A stretch of 44,475 bases of DNA from an uncultured Lachnospiraceae bacterium (GTDB lineage Bacteria; Bacillota; Clostridia; Lachnospirales; Lachnospiraceae). Of this stretch, positions 1 through 8,893 are shown in pieces. Location of the stretch: NCBI GenBank assembly GCA_947168905.1, contig CAMVNR010000007.1:1-44475 (forward strand). The letters run 5' to 3'. Position numbers and translations under genes: made by a program. Numbering within the stretch: position 1 is the stretch's first letter; every line of letters begins with the position of its first letter. The notes below the pieces were generated by a model that made no database searches, was not told the origin of the DNA, and saw nothing but the letters and a program-made list of their open reading frames with translations.

Positions 1-77
1 GTCCGATCGTGCTGCTCTACCCGTTTGTACAGCGCTATTTCGTCAAAGGTATGACGATCGGCGCCGTGAAGGGATGA
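1..77 (+). CDS. Carbohydrate ABC transporter permease, C-terminus only
   Basis: Only the last 24 codons are in the window, and the start lies upstream. The visible end, PIVLLYPFVQRYFVKGMTIG followed by AVKG and TGA, is the conserved C-terminus of LplC/YtcP-type inner-membrane permeases for oligosaccharide import. It is nearly the same as the end of the complete permease at 23858-24787 (GPIVLAFPIAQRYFVQGITIG then AVKG), so a second transporter of the same family must precede this locus. A hairpin terminator follows 17 bases after the stop, so this gene probably ends its operon. Confidence 0.85.
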   Translation, partial: PIVLLYPFVQRYFVKGMTIGAVKG

Positions 78-94
78 TTATTTCCAAAATGAAG

Positions 95-145
95 ACGGGC
101 AGGGTGCTGAATCGTACGGTAATTCATGTATCCTGCCCGTTTTTC
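95..145 (+). terminator. Rho-independent terminator of the upstream permease operon
   Basis: The perfect 9-bp stem ACGGGCAGG (95-103) / CCTGCCCGT (132-140) is followed by a T run (140-144). The loop holds a further short stem TGAAT/ATTCA. It overlaps the last codons of the convergent AraC pseudogene on the minus strand. Confidence 0.8.
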
Positions 146-955
146 TGGTAATCGGAAGGGGTCATGCCGGTAAGGCGCTTAAAGGTGGTGGAGAAAACGC
201 TCTCACCGGAGAAACCGCAGTCCAGGGCGACTTCACGCATGGACTGACGAGTCTTCTTCAGCATGTATTTTGAGGCAGTATTCGTGCGGTGTCATACCGG
301 TGTCACGCCGGAACATCCGGAGCAGATGGTAGGGACTGACCATGGCGATTTCCGAGAGCGTCTGAAGGTCCGGATCCTCTTTGAAATGGGAGTCGATATA
401 GGCGATGACGGTATCGGTACTGTTCCTGTACTGCAGAGGATGTCCTGTGACCTCAGCAAACTGCTTGAGATCGCAGAGTATGTCATAGATATAGCGTGAC
501 AGCTGAACATCGTGCGTCAGATGGTCATGCTTCAGGATTTCGAAAATACGGCTGATCATGCTGATGATCGGGAAAGGATCATCCATTTCAAAAATAAAGT
601 CCAGCTGCCGAAGAATGCTTCTTCCGAACTCCTGAGAATTCTGTCCGTAGAACTGCAGCCAGATCGCCTCTGCTTTCTCCGGAGCACGCAGAAGGTGGGG
701 ATACCGGCAGTCAAGAAGGACAAAGTGGTTTTTTTCTGCCGTGCGGTGGATATCATTATAACGGATTTCCAGAGATCCCTGCAGCACAAACATCAGAAGG
801 AAGCTGTCCATCGGCTTCCTCGTCAGGGTATAATCCGGCTCATAATAGTAATGACCGACGCTCTGCACAAGGAAATACATGGATTCGGCTTCTTCACTCG
901 GTTTATGGTAAAACAATTCTGATTTCGGAGAGACATTCTTTTCCGCAGATCTCAT
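124..955 (-). pseudogene. AraC-family regulator broken by a frameshift in its DNA-binding domain
   Basis: The intact frame runs from the ATG at 953-955 (Shine-Dalgarno GGAGGA, 964-969) for 240 codons and stops at 233. It covers an N-terminal AraC-type cupin (about residues 20-150) and the first helix-turn-helix (SPYHLLRMFRRDTGMTPHEY). The second helix-turn-helix is still readable just downstream in another frame (KYMLKKTRQSMREVALDCGF..., ending TPSDYQK) down to a TGA at 124-126. Aligned with its paralogue at 11326-12177, about seven codons (LxLKMRTA region) are reduced to one base, which implies a deletion of about 20 bases. The protein as it stands lacks the second DNA-contacting helix and is probably non-functional. 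A sequencing error is unlikely to remove that many bases. Because the second half remains well conserved, the break looks recent. Confidence 0.85.
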
Positions 956-1044
956 CAGATTTATCCTCCGCGTTTTCTGTAGTTATGCAGATTTTACCAT
1001 AGAGAAACCGTAAAATCAAGGAAACGCTTTTTGAAAGGAAAGAC
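956..1044. promoter_or_regulatory. Divergent promoter region between the broken AraC gene and the first esterase operon
   Basis: The inverted repeat ATTTTAC (991-997) / GTAAAAT (1010-1016) places one TAAAAT -10 element on each strand. On the minus strand, TTGATT (1014-1019) lies 17 bp from TAAAAT (991-996) and gives a plausible promoter for the AraC gene. On the plus strand, TAAAAT (1011-1016) has no good -35, as expected of an activator-dependent promoter (inference). Downstream, AAACGCTT (1022-1029) resembles the core of a catabolite-control (cre) site but with several mismatches. The ribosome site for the esterase is AAGGA at 1035-1039. Confidence 0.5.
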
Positions 1045-2625
1045 ATGTATATCAGAAAGCTGACAAGTTTGGTAAGTCCGAAGATCGGACAGGCAGAGGT
1101 TCAGACAAAAGCCGGGATTCTCCGGGGCGTTTTGTCAGACGGGACATATGTTTTCCGCGGAGTCGAATATGCTCATGCACGGCGTTTTCACTTGCCGGAG
1201 CCGCCAAAACCCTGGGAAGGCGTGAAGGAAGCGATTGTCTATGGAAACGCATGCCCGGAGATTTTTACCTGTATTCCGCATGACCAGTATACTGTCCCGC
1301 ATTACTTTACGGTACAGAGCGAAGACTGTCAGTACCTGAATGTCTGGACGCGGCACTTGGATCCTGAGGCAAAAAAACCGGTTATGGTCTGGTTCCACGG
1401 CGGCGGAATGATGACTGGGTCCGGTGTTGAACACTATGCTTATGACGGAGAGGAACTGTCGAAATACGCGGATGTCGTAGTCGTAACACTGAATCACCGC
1501 CTGAACGTATTAGGATTTCTGGATCTCTCTGCTTACGGCGAAGAATACCGCTTTTCCGGAAACGCGGGAACAGCCGACCTTGTTGCAGCCCTTCGGTGGG
1601 TTCACGACAATATCGAAGCTTTTGGCGGCGATCCGGAGCGCGTGATGATTTTCGGACAGTCCGGCGGCGGCGGAAAAGTGGCATCCATGCTGCAGTGCCC
1701 TTACGCGGACGGTCTGTACAGCCGTGCCTGCCTGCAGTCCGGCGGAATGCGGAAAGGTCCGGATTTACTGCCGGAACAGTCCCGGAAAGTCGCGGCATAT
1801 GTGCTGGAGGAGCTGGGCATTTCACCGGAAAATGTCTCTGAAATCGAAACGGTCTGGTATGACGAACTCGCGGCTGCCGCTGATAAAGCGCTGAAAAAAA
1901 CAGCAGAGGAAACCGGATCACGCGCATTCTTCGGACCGGTTGCGGACGGCGACTTCTATATGGGGCATCCGTTCAATGCCGGATTCCGAAAAGAAAGCGC
2001 GCACATTCCGCTTCTGGTCGGAAACGTATTCGGAGAGTTCTGCAACAATTTCGCTTTCCCGAAGGGGGAAGGAAGCAAAAACAGCTGGAGCAGGGAGTAT
2101 ACCGAAGCACAGTACAGAGAGTATTTCGGCGGCAAGGCGGATGCGGTCCGGGAAACTTTTGCAGAGACCTATCCGGAAAAGAATCCCGCGGACGCCCTGT
2201 TTATGGACGGCAATATGCGCCGGGGAGTGCTGGATTTTGCAGCACTCCGCTGCCGGCAGTCCGATGCGCCGGTCTATAGCTTCCTGTTCAACCTGGAGTC
2301 TCCCTTCAACGGCGGGACGACAGCCTGGCATAACGCCGAGATTCCGTATGTCTTCCACAATGCCGAATACCTTGAGCCGTCTTTTATCCCGGGCGTAACG
2401 GAAATACTGCAGGATATCATGGCAGGCGCATGGGCAAACTTCGTGGCATCAGGAGACCCGAACGGCGGAAATGTGCCTCTGTGGCCGAAATTCAGCCTTT
2501 CCGGGCAGGAAACGATGGTTTTCGATAAAAATACCGAAGTTAAGGCCGGACACGATAAAAAGCTGCTTTCTGTGCTTCCTGTGATTCCCTTTAATATGCA
2601 GACCCTCATGGGCACAAAGAAGTGA
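1045..2625 (+). CDS. Type-B carboxylesterase (COesterase family), 526 aa
   Basis: This alpha/beta-hydrolase of the carboxylesterase type-B family (PF00135-like) hydrolyses carboxylic esters, probably acyl groups on a sugar or glycoside. The oxyanion-hole motif HGGG is near residue 118, the nucleophile is Ser206 in GQSGGGGKV, the acid is probably Glu331 in VFGEF, and the base is His429 in WHNAEIPYVF. The usual GESAG elbow is changed to GQSGG. Length and domain layout are typical. No signal peptide is seen, so it should act in the cytoplasm. It is the first gene of an operon; the next esterase starts 13 bases after its stop and is a close paralogue. The natural substrate cannot be read from sequence. 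Confidence 0.88.
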   Translation: MYIRKLTSLVSPKIGQAEVQTKAGILRGVLSDGTYVFRGVEYAHARRFHLPEPPKPWEGVKEAIVYGNACPEIFTCIPHDQYTVPHYFTVQSEDCQYLNVWTRHLDPEAKKPVMVWFHGGGMMTGSGVEHYAYDGEELSKYADVVVVTLNHRLNVLGFLDLSAYGEEYRFSGNAGTADLVAALRWVHDNIEAFGGDPERVMIFGQSGGGGKVASMLQCPYADGLYSRACLQSGGMRKGPDLLPEQSRKVAAYVLEELGISPENVSEIETVWYDELAAAADKALKKTAEETGSRAFFGPVADGDFYMGHPFNAGFRKESAHIPLLVGNVFGEFCNNFAFPKGEGSKNSWSREYTEAQYREYFGGKADAVRETFAETYPEKNPADALFMDGNMRRGVLDFAALRCRQSDAPVYSFLFNLESPFNGGTTAWHNAEIPYVFHNAEYLEPSFIPGVTEILQDIMAGAWANFVASGDPNGGNVPLWPKFSLSGQETMVFDKNTEVKAGHDKKLLSVLPVIPFNMQTLMGTKK

Positions 2626-2638
2626 AGGGAGGACACGT

Positions 2639-4228
2639 ATGTTTATCAAAAAACTGACAAAACAGGTCATCTGCAATCCCGACAACCCTCTTGCCCATAC
2701 TTCTGACGGTGTGCTCAGGGGACTGATCGTGGATGATACCTATATTTTCAGGGGAATCCGGTATGCCGCGGCAAAACGCTTCGGGATGCCGGAACCGGTT
2801 TCTCCGTGGGAGGGCGTGAAGGACGCGATCATCTACGGGCCGGTCTGCCCGGAGCTTCAGACTGTACAGCCGGACGACAATTATACCGTTCCCCATGTAT
2901 TCTATCCGCAGGACGAGGACTGCCAGTACCTGAATGTCTGGACGCAGAGTCTGGATCCCGCAAAAAAGCGTCCGGTGATGGTCTGGCTGCATGGCGGCGG
3001 CTTCTCTACGGGTTCCGGCATCGAGCATTTTGCGTATGACGGTGAAAATCTGTCCCGGGAGGGTGATGTCGTAGTCGTGACCCTGAATCACAGGCTGAAT
3101 ATCCTTGGGCACTTTGACTTGTCTGCCTATGGAGATAAATACCGCTATTCCGCAAATGTGGGTCTTGCAGATCTCGTGGAGGCGCTTCGATGGGTGCAGC
3201 GCAATATCGGCGCGTTCGGCGGGGACCCGGAGAATGTGACGATCTTCGGCCAGTCCGGCGGCGGCGGAAAGGTCTGCGCGCTTCTGCAGATTCCGTCTGC
3301 GGATGGCCTGTTTCACCGGGCGGTCATACAGAGCGGCGTCATCCCGGAGCGTCCCGGCAGAAAGCATGACAATTCCATGGTGGAGAAAGTCATCGACGGG
3401 CTTGGCATTGACCGTGAGCATATCGAAGAGCTGGAAAGCGTCCCTTACTGGAAATTCCAGAAACTGATCGCAGGAATGGGACCTCGCGCGGGGATGGCTT
3501 TCGGGCCTCGCAGAGACGATGATTTCTACATGGGCAGTATATTTGACGTCGGACCCACGGAGCACGCGAAGACTGTCCCTGTGATGGTCGGCAATGTACG
3601 GGGCGAATTCATGCAGAACTATGTCCGCACGACAGACGACGGGCAGAAGAACAGGTGGTCCGCCGAAAAAGCAGAATCCATTGTCCGTGAGAAATTCGGG
3701 GATGCAGCGGATGAAGCGATCAGGCTTATGAAACAGGCATATCCTCAGTACCCCCTGCAGGATATTCTCTTTACGGATTCCATGTTCCGGCCGGGTACTT
3801 TTGATTATTTGCAGGCAAGAGCAAAAGCAGGATGTGAAAATACCTGGGGCTTCATGTTCGGTATGGAGATGCCGGTTTACAGCGGTACGCTTCCCTGGCA
3901 TAACGCAGAAATTCCCTATGTATTCCGGAACGCGGACTATATCGAACCGTCATACATTCCGGGCGTGACGGAGCCGATGCAGGATCTGGTCTCCTCTGCC
4001 TGGACAGCATTTGCGAAGTACGGGACGCCGAACGAAGAAGGACTTCCGGAATGGAAACCATATACAAAAGACGGTCATTGGATGATGTATTTTGACCGGG
4101 AACCACGGGCGAAAAACGCGGATGCGGAGGAAAAACTGATTCGTTTCCTTTTGGATCATCCGATTGAGATGACGCACGTAAGAAGACAGAAGCAGCCGGT
4201 GCTTTTTGGCGGCGGACCGAGAGTGTAG
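2639..4228 (+). CDS. Type-B carboxylesterase, second copy, 529 aa
   Basis: It is a close paralogue of the preceding gene, sharing MFIKKLTKQV against MYIRKLTSLV at the N-terminus and the same block order. Nucleophile Ser206 lies in GQSGGGGKV, at exactly the same residue number as in the first copy. The oxyanion-hole motif is HGGGFSTGSG, the acid is probably in VRGEF, and catalytic His421 is in WHNAEIPYVF. It is cytoplasmic (no signal peptide). The start is supported by GGGAGGA about 6 bases upstream. The gene is co-transcribed with 1045-2625. Keeping two adjacent copies suggests different acyl chains or positions on one substrate (inference). Confidence 0.88.
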   Translation: MFIKKLTKQVICNPDNPLAHTSDGVLRGLIVDDTYIFRGIRYAAAKRFGMPEPVSPWEGVKDAIIYGPVCPELQTVQPDDNYTVPHVFYPQDEDCQYLNVWTQSLDPAKKRPVMVWLHGGGFSTGSGIEHFAYDGENLSREGDVVVVTLNHRLNILGHFDLSAYGDKYRYSANVGLADLVEALRWVQRNIGAFGGDPENVTIFGQSGGGGKVCALLQIPSADGLFHRAVIQSGVIPERPGRKHDNSMVEKVIDGLGIDREHIEELESVPYWKFQKLIAGMGPRAGMAFGPRRDDDFYMGSIFDVGPTEHAKTVPVMVGNVRGEFMQNYVRTTDDGQKNRWSAEKAESIVREKFGDAADEAIRLMKQAYPQYPLQDILFTDSMFRPGTFDYLQARAKAGCENTWGFMFGMEMPVYSGTLPWHNAEIPYVFRNADYIEPSYIPGVTEPMQDLVSSAWTAFAKYGTPNEEGLPEWKPYTKDGHWMMYFDREPRAKNADAEEKLIRFLLDHPIEMTHVRRQKQPVLFGGGPRV

Positions 4229-4267
4229 GACTTTCAAGGTGAACAGAACAATACGAGTGATGAGAGT

Positions 4268-4813
4268 ATGAGACAAAGATCAGAGATAAAGCTATCAGTT
4301 TTTGTTTTGGTCACATTGTATGGAGTCATCTTGTGTGGTCTATCTATGACTGCCTGTAACAATTTGAGATCAAAAAACAGTTATGAGCCTCCGATACCTG
4401 GCATTGAGTGGGGAATCACGGAAGAAGAACTGCTGGAGCGGCTTCAGGCAGAATCCGTATCTCTGAATGAAGAAAAAGAAGGAACTTCTGTCTTTCAGTT
4501 TCAAAGCTCTGTTTTTAACTGCCCGGCCGAAGTGATGATTCAGACGGATCACTATACAGGTCTCGGTGCATATCTTGCAGAGATACATTTTACTGATTAT
4601 GATGAAGGAAACCTGAGAAAGGCGCTGACAGACATGTATGGGGAACCTTCTTCCCAGGACAGGGCTTCAGACAGGCTAGAATGGAAATCGGTTCTCATTC
4701 GGGATCTTCCGGAAGGTGTACAGAGCAGGATTCAATATGCCAGAATCGGCTGGAAATATACAGGGGCAGGCAGTAAGGGTATGTGGGAAGCGATTCGTAG
4801 GAGCAGAAGCTGA
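4268..4813 (+). CDS. Small predicted lipoprotein of unknown function, 181 aa
   Basis: The N-terminus is hydrophobic (KLSVFVLVTLYGVILCGLS) and leads into a lipobox-like MTAC with Cys30 as the likely lipidated residue, so the mature protein should be membrane-anchored outside the cell. The rest is soluble and begins with PPIPGIEWGITEEELLERL, a pattern found in small Clostridial proteins that I cannot assign to a named family. The start has a weak ribosome site (GATGAGAGT). Its codons are visibly more AT-rich than those of the surrounding enzymes, so it may have been inserted into the operon separately. Function unknown. The lipoprotein at 20777-21355 holds a comparable place at the end of another enzyme run but is not obviously homologous. 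Confidence 0.7.
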   Translation: MRQRSEIKLSVFVLVTLYGVILCGLSMTACNNLRSKNSYEPPIPGIEWGITEEELLERLQAESVSLNEEKEGTSVFQFQSSVFNCPAEVMIQTDHYTGLGAYLAEIHFTDYDEGNLRKALTDMYGEPSSQDRASDRLEWKSVLIRDLPEGVQSRIQYARIGWKYTGAGSKGMWEAIRRSRS

Positions 4814-4863
4814 TACGGAAAGAGGTATAGAGTAGCAGCGTTATCTAAGATGGAGGACGATGA

Positions 4864-7302
4864 ATGGAAAATAATTTAGCAATCCCTGCGCGACATGAAT
4901 TTTTCGGCTTTGGCTGGGAGTTTCATTACGGTGATCTGAAAGAAAGGGAAGCCTGGACAGAACAGGATTTCCGTCCGGTTCAGCTGCCGCATGACTGGCT
5001 GATGGATTATGAGGCTCCTGATAAGGATGAGAAGTCAGGTGCGATGAACTGGAAATACGGAGTCGGCATCTATCGAAAGGAATTTACGGTGGATCCGGTG
5101 AACGAGGGCAGAAAACTGTTCCTGCACTTTGACGGCGCGTATCAGGATTCGACGGTTTATCTGAACGGGACGGAGCTCGGTAATCATTTCTACGGCTATA
5201 CGCCTTTTGAGTATGAGATTACGGATTATGTTAAATACGACGCTCCGAACCGGCTTGTTGTACGCGTCGATAACTCCGACCAGCCGAACACCCGCTGGTA
5301 TTCCGGCTCCGGTATTGACCGGGACGTATGGATTGATTCGGTCAGTCCTGTCCATGTCGCGTCCGAAGGGACTTATATTGTCACAAAATCGATCGATAAC
5401 GGCTTTGCAGATCTTGTGATCGAGACCGAGATCATGAACCAGTCCGGGGAAGACTGCGAGATCCTTGTGGTGAATGAAATATTCGCTCCGGACGGAAAGC
5501 TTGTGGCAAAGCTTCCGCAGCGGATGACTGTCGGGGCAGCGGCAGGAACGGTGATCCTGAAACAGGAGATTGCACTGAAAGATCCGGAACTCTGGTCAAC
5601 GGAATCCCCTGCGATGCACAAAATGCTGACAAAAATCTATGCAGACAGCAAAGAAGCAGATCCTCTGGATGTGTATACCACACCCTTTGGCATCCGCACG
5701 ATCCGTTTCGATGCGGACCGGGGTTTTCTCTTGAACGGAAAGCAGGTCAAGATCAATGGCATGGCGATCCACAATGAAGCCGGACAGCTCGGGGCGGCAG
5801 TGCCGATCCGGGTCTGGCGGAGACGGTTTGAGAAGCTGCAGGAGATGGGCTGCAACGCGATCCGTACCGCCCACAATCCAGCGGACCCGCTGATCCTCGA
5901 CCTGATGGACGAAATGGGACTTCTCTGCATGGATGAGTTCTTTGACGAGTGGACGATCTGCAAGTGGTCGAAATCCCGCGGAAACCCGGATGTGCCGCCG
6001 AAAGGCTATGCGCACCGCTGGGAAGAACTGCATGTAAAAGATGCGGAAACCATCATCCGCCGCGACCGGAACCATCCCTGCGTGATCTTATGGTCAGTCG
6101 GCAATGAATGCGAGGAAGTCTATACAGTTGACGGCTGGGAGGTAATGAAGGAACTTCAGGAGATCTGCCACCGCATGGATCCGACACGGCCTGTCACGGA
6201 AGGCACCAATCTTCTCGCGCACAACAGTGCCTATACCTATGAGAAATTTATGGAATACGAAGATGTCTGGGGCTTCAACTGGATCAATATCTGGGAGCCG
6301 AGGGCCGAGCTTCTGTATGAGCCGGATAAGATCAAACATCCGGATGTGCCGATGGTTATTACAGAAACCGGCGGATGCGCGGGATCACGCGGCAGTTATC
6401 CGCTTCCTGAAAGACGCTCCGGCGGCGGACGTTTCGGCGGTTCCCCGTATTATTCCTGGCCGGTCGCCGCGTCGAAGCATCTTCGCTTCATTCTGACGCA
6501 TGACTATATCTCCGGTGTGTTCTACTGGACCGGCGTTGACTACATGGGTGAATCGCCCTATCCGATCCGCGGCGGCGAGCATGCGCCTGTGGGCTTAGAC
6601 GGCTATATCAAGGATAACTGGTATTTTTACAAATCCATGTGGAAGCATGACGAACCGATGGTTTACATCTTCCCGCACTGGAACATGGACGTTCCGGAAG
6701 GAAAGATCATTCCGGTCCTCTGTTACACTTCCTGTCCTTCGGTCGAGCTGTTTGTAAATAGAAAGAGTTACGGCGAGAAAGCCTATCTGTATCCGGCCGA
6801 CGGTATTGATGAGTGGCCGAAATTCGACCTCACGAAGCCGACTGCGAATACGGACGATCTTTTTCTCTCCTGGGATGTGCCCTATGAAAAGGGTGAAGTA
6901 ATTGCTGTCGGCTATGACCGGGACGGACAGGAGATTGCCCGGTACAGTGTGAAAACCGTCGGGGAAGCGGCGAAGATCATCGCAAAGGCGGACCGTGCGG
7001 AAATCCCCGCTGACGGCCGGGATATTGTACAGATTGAAATTGAGCTGCAGGATTCGGAAGGAAATTTTGCGATTCTTTCCGAAAACGAGCTGAAGCTTGA
7101 TTTTGACGGGCCGGCGGAGCTGCTGGTCGTCGAAAACGGAAACGGAAGGGATCATTCACTTGGTAGAAATCCGGTCAGGAAGGCACATTACGGCAGACTG
7201 TTTGCTGTTCTCAGGTCGAAACGGGAAGAAAAGGGAACAGTAAAAGTCCGGATCAGCGGAGAAGGACTTCAGAGCGCAGAATTACAGTTCGAGTGTATTT
7301 GA
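4864..7302 (+). CDS. Glycoside hydrolase family 2 enzyme (beta-galactosidase-like), 812 aa
   Basis: This retaining beta-glycosidase is probably cytoplasmic. Domains in order: sugar-binding jelly roll (about 10-175, with QLPHDWLMDY and NTRWYSGSGIDRDVW), an Ig-like domain (about 180-285), a TIM barrel (about 290-600) and C-terminal beta domains (DUF4982-like, YTSCPSVELFVN, then a bacterial Ig-like segment). The acid/base is Glu415 in WSVGNE, the nucleophile is Glu501 in VITETGG, and the conserved active-site His lies in RTAHNPADP. The start follows GGAGG at 4852-4856. GH2 covers beta-galactosidases, glucuronidases and mannosidases; the RWYSGSGI motif favours the beta-galactosidase-like branch, but the sugar is uncertain. 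It is followed after 13 bases by an esterase gene. Confidence 0.9.
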   Translation: MENNLAIPARHEFFGFGWEFHYGDLKEREAWTEQDFRPVQLPHDWLMDYEAPDKDEKSGAMNWKYGVGIYRKEFTVDPVNEGRKLFLHFDGAYQDSTVYLNGTELGNHFYGYTPFEYEITDYVKYDAPNRLVVRVDNSDQPNTRWYSGSGIDRDVWIDSVSPVHVASEGTYIVTKSIDNGFADLVIETEIMNQSGEDCEILVVNEIFAPDGKLVAKLPQRMTVGAAAGTVILKQEIALKDPELWSTESPAMHKMLTKIYADSKEADPLDVYTTPFGIRTIRFDADRGFLLNGKQVKINGMAIHNEAGQLGAAVPIRVWRRRFEKLQEMGCNAIRTAHNPADPLILDLMDEMGLLCMDEFFDEWTICKWSKSRGNPDVPPKGYAHRWEELHVKDAETIIRRDRNHPCVILWSVGNECEEVYTVDGWEVMKELQEICHRMDPTRPVTEGTNLLAHNSAYTYEKFMEYEDVWGFNWINIWEPRAELLYEPDKIKHPDVPMVITETGGCAGSRGSYPLPERRSGGGRFGGSPYYSWPVAASKHLRFILTHDYISGVFYWTGVDYMGESPYPIRGGEHAPVGLDGYIKDNWYFYKSMWKHDEPMVYIFPHWNMDVPEGKIIPVLCYTSCPSVELFVNRKSYGEKAYLYPADGIDEWPKFDLTKPTANTDDLFLSWDVPYEKGEVIAVGYDRDGQEIARYSVKTVGEAAKIIAKADRAEIPADGRDIVQIEIELQDSEGNFAILSENELKLDFDGPAELLVVENGNGRDHSLGRNPVRKAHYGRLFAVLRSKREEKGTVKVRISGEGLQSAELQFECI

Positions 7303-7315
7303 TACGGGGTACGAG

Positions 7316-8893
7316 ATGAAAGATCGTATTGTTAAAGTAAAGCAAGGGCTCCTTCGGGGAAATTTCGGCTCGGATCCCCGGGTGAAAGTCTTTCGCGGAA
7401 TACCATATGCGGAGGCGCCTGTAGGAGAACTCAGATGGAGGCCGCCGCAGGAGAAGAGACCATGGGAGGGTATTCGCGACGCTCTTCTGTATGGACCGAT
7501 CGCGATGCAGCGCCGGAACGGGGCAAAAGATCTGTGGTCGAAAGAGATGCACCCGGCCGGAACCGAATTTCAGATGAGTGAAGACTGCCTGTACCTGAAC
7601 GTTTACACGCCTGCAAAAACGGGAAATGAAGGACTGCCGGTCTTGGTATATATTCACGGAGGCGCTTTTACTGTCGGATATCCATTTGAGCAGGAAGTGG
7701 ATTTTGAACATATCGCATCCCGTGGGATTGTAGCAGTCGGCATCACGTTTCGGCTGGGGGTCTTCGGATTCTTTGCACATCCGGATCTCCAAAAAGAAGA
7801 TCCGAAGGAGGCAAAGGGCAATTACGGGCTGATGGACATCGCCTTTGCGCTTCACTGGATTCAGGAGAATATTGCCGAATTCGGAGGAAATCCGGATGAG
7901 ATTACACTGGCAGGGCATTCTGCCGGTGCAAGTGCAGTGCAGATGATTCTGTACGGCGATGCGGGCAGGTATGTCAACAGAGCTATCATCCAGAGTTCTT
8001 TTTCCATGTGCTTTGCGGATACGGGCAGTCAGATGCATCATATCTCTGAAGCGGAGGAAATCTGTGAAAAACTGTTTTATAAAGCGGGGATCAGAAACCT
8101 TCAGGAAGCGCGCAGAATGCCTGCGGAAATGCTGATGAAGAAAACAGATCTTCTCGGAAAAGGTCTGCATTTCTGGCCGGTTGTCGACGGAAAACTGTTA
8201 GAGGAGGACAGTTCGCTTGCATTAATCCACGGTAAATGGCCGAGAATCCCGATTCTTGCGGGGTTCAGTTCCAGAGAAGCGGCTCAGGAACTTCCGGATG
8301 GGAACCTTCCCAAAACTGCTGCAGACTTTTTACGTTATTCGGAAAGTTTTCAGGAAGACAGACTTCGATTCCTGACGACAAGCGGCGTTCGTTCCGTACA
8401 GGATATCAAGGCACTGTTTGAACGGGAAGCCTATGATAAGACGCGCATGAGCAGCATTTTTGGGGCAAAGGTCGCGAGCGGTTTCGGCCAGAAAGTATTC
8501 CTTTACGATTTTGACGCAGACTTTCCCGGTGATTATGACCGTATTGCTTATCATGGAGCGGAACTGTGGTTCGCTTTTGATGCGCTGGCCCGTTCCCAGA
8601 GACCATTTACCGGGGAGCACTATGATCTTGCGCGGATTATCAGTTCTTACTGGACAAACTTTATTGTCAGCGGCGATCCGAACGGACTGGACCAGAATGG
8701 GGATGAACTTCCGGAATGGAACGCATTTGACGAAAAGAAGCCGACGATTATGCATTTCGAAAAAGATGCTGAGGAAGAGCCGCTGATGATCGATGAACTG
8801 ATGAAATTCAGAATGGAATATTCACTCAAAGCATTTTCTGAGTGGGAAGAGAAAGGGAGAACTATCGAATATGCGAGATACAACGCTGTTTAA
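7316..8893 (+). CDS. Type-B carboxylesterase of a separate branch (GHSAG), 525 aa
   Basis: A COesterase-family hydrolase. Unlike the other four in this window it keeps a near-classical elbow, Ser202 in LAGHSAGAS, with oxyanion motif HGGAFTVGY and His413 in YHGAELWFAF. The N-terminal blocks RGIPYAEAPVGELRWRPPQ and EDCLYLNVYTPA are textbook for the family, closer to p-nitrobenzyl-esterase-like enzymes than to its neighbours. No signal peptide. The gene sits between two GH2 genes; its 3' end overlaps the next gene by 23 bases, which indicates tight co-translation. Sequence divergence from the other copies suggests a different acyl specificity (inference). Confidence 0.9.
   Translation: MKDRIVKVKQGLLRGNFGSDPRVKVFRGIPYAEAPVGELRWRPPQEKRPWEGIRDALLYGPIAMQRRNGAKDLWSKEMHPAGTEFQMSEDCLYLNVYTPAKTGNEGLPVLVYIHGGAFTVGYPFEQEVDFEHIASRGIVAVGITFRLGVFGFFAHPDLQKEDPKEAKGNYGLMDIAFALHWIQENIAEFGGNPDEITLAGHSAGASAVQMILYGDAGRYVNRAIIQSSFSMCFADTGSQMHHISEAEEICEKLFYKAGIRNLQEARRMPAEMLMKKTDLLGKGLHFWPVVDGKLLEEDSSLALIHGKWPRIPILAGFSSREAAQELPDGNLPKTAADFLRYSESFQEDRLRFLTTSGVRSVQDIKALFEREAYDKTRMSSIFGAKVASGFGQKVFLYDFDADFPGDYDRIAYHGAELWFAFDALARSQRPFTGEHYDLARIISSYWTNFIVSGDPNGLDQNGDELPEWNAFDEKKPTIMHFEKDAEEEPLMIDELMKFRMEYSLKAFSEWEEKGRTIEYARYNAV

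Noticed and set aside
1019..1032. Catabolite-control (cre) site before the first esterase, and a similar one near 12363
   Set aside because: Only the core matches; several consensus positions fail on both, so I do not annotate them as sites.
2606..3901. 431-codon open frame on the minus strand
   Set aside because: It is antisense to the second carboxylesterase, which has a full set of catalytic motifs. It lacks a ribosome site and any family pattern.
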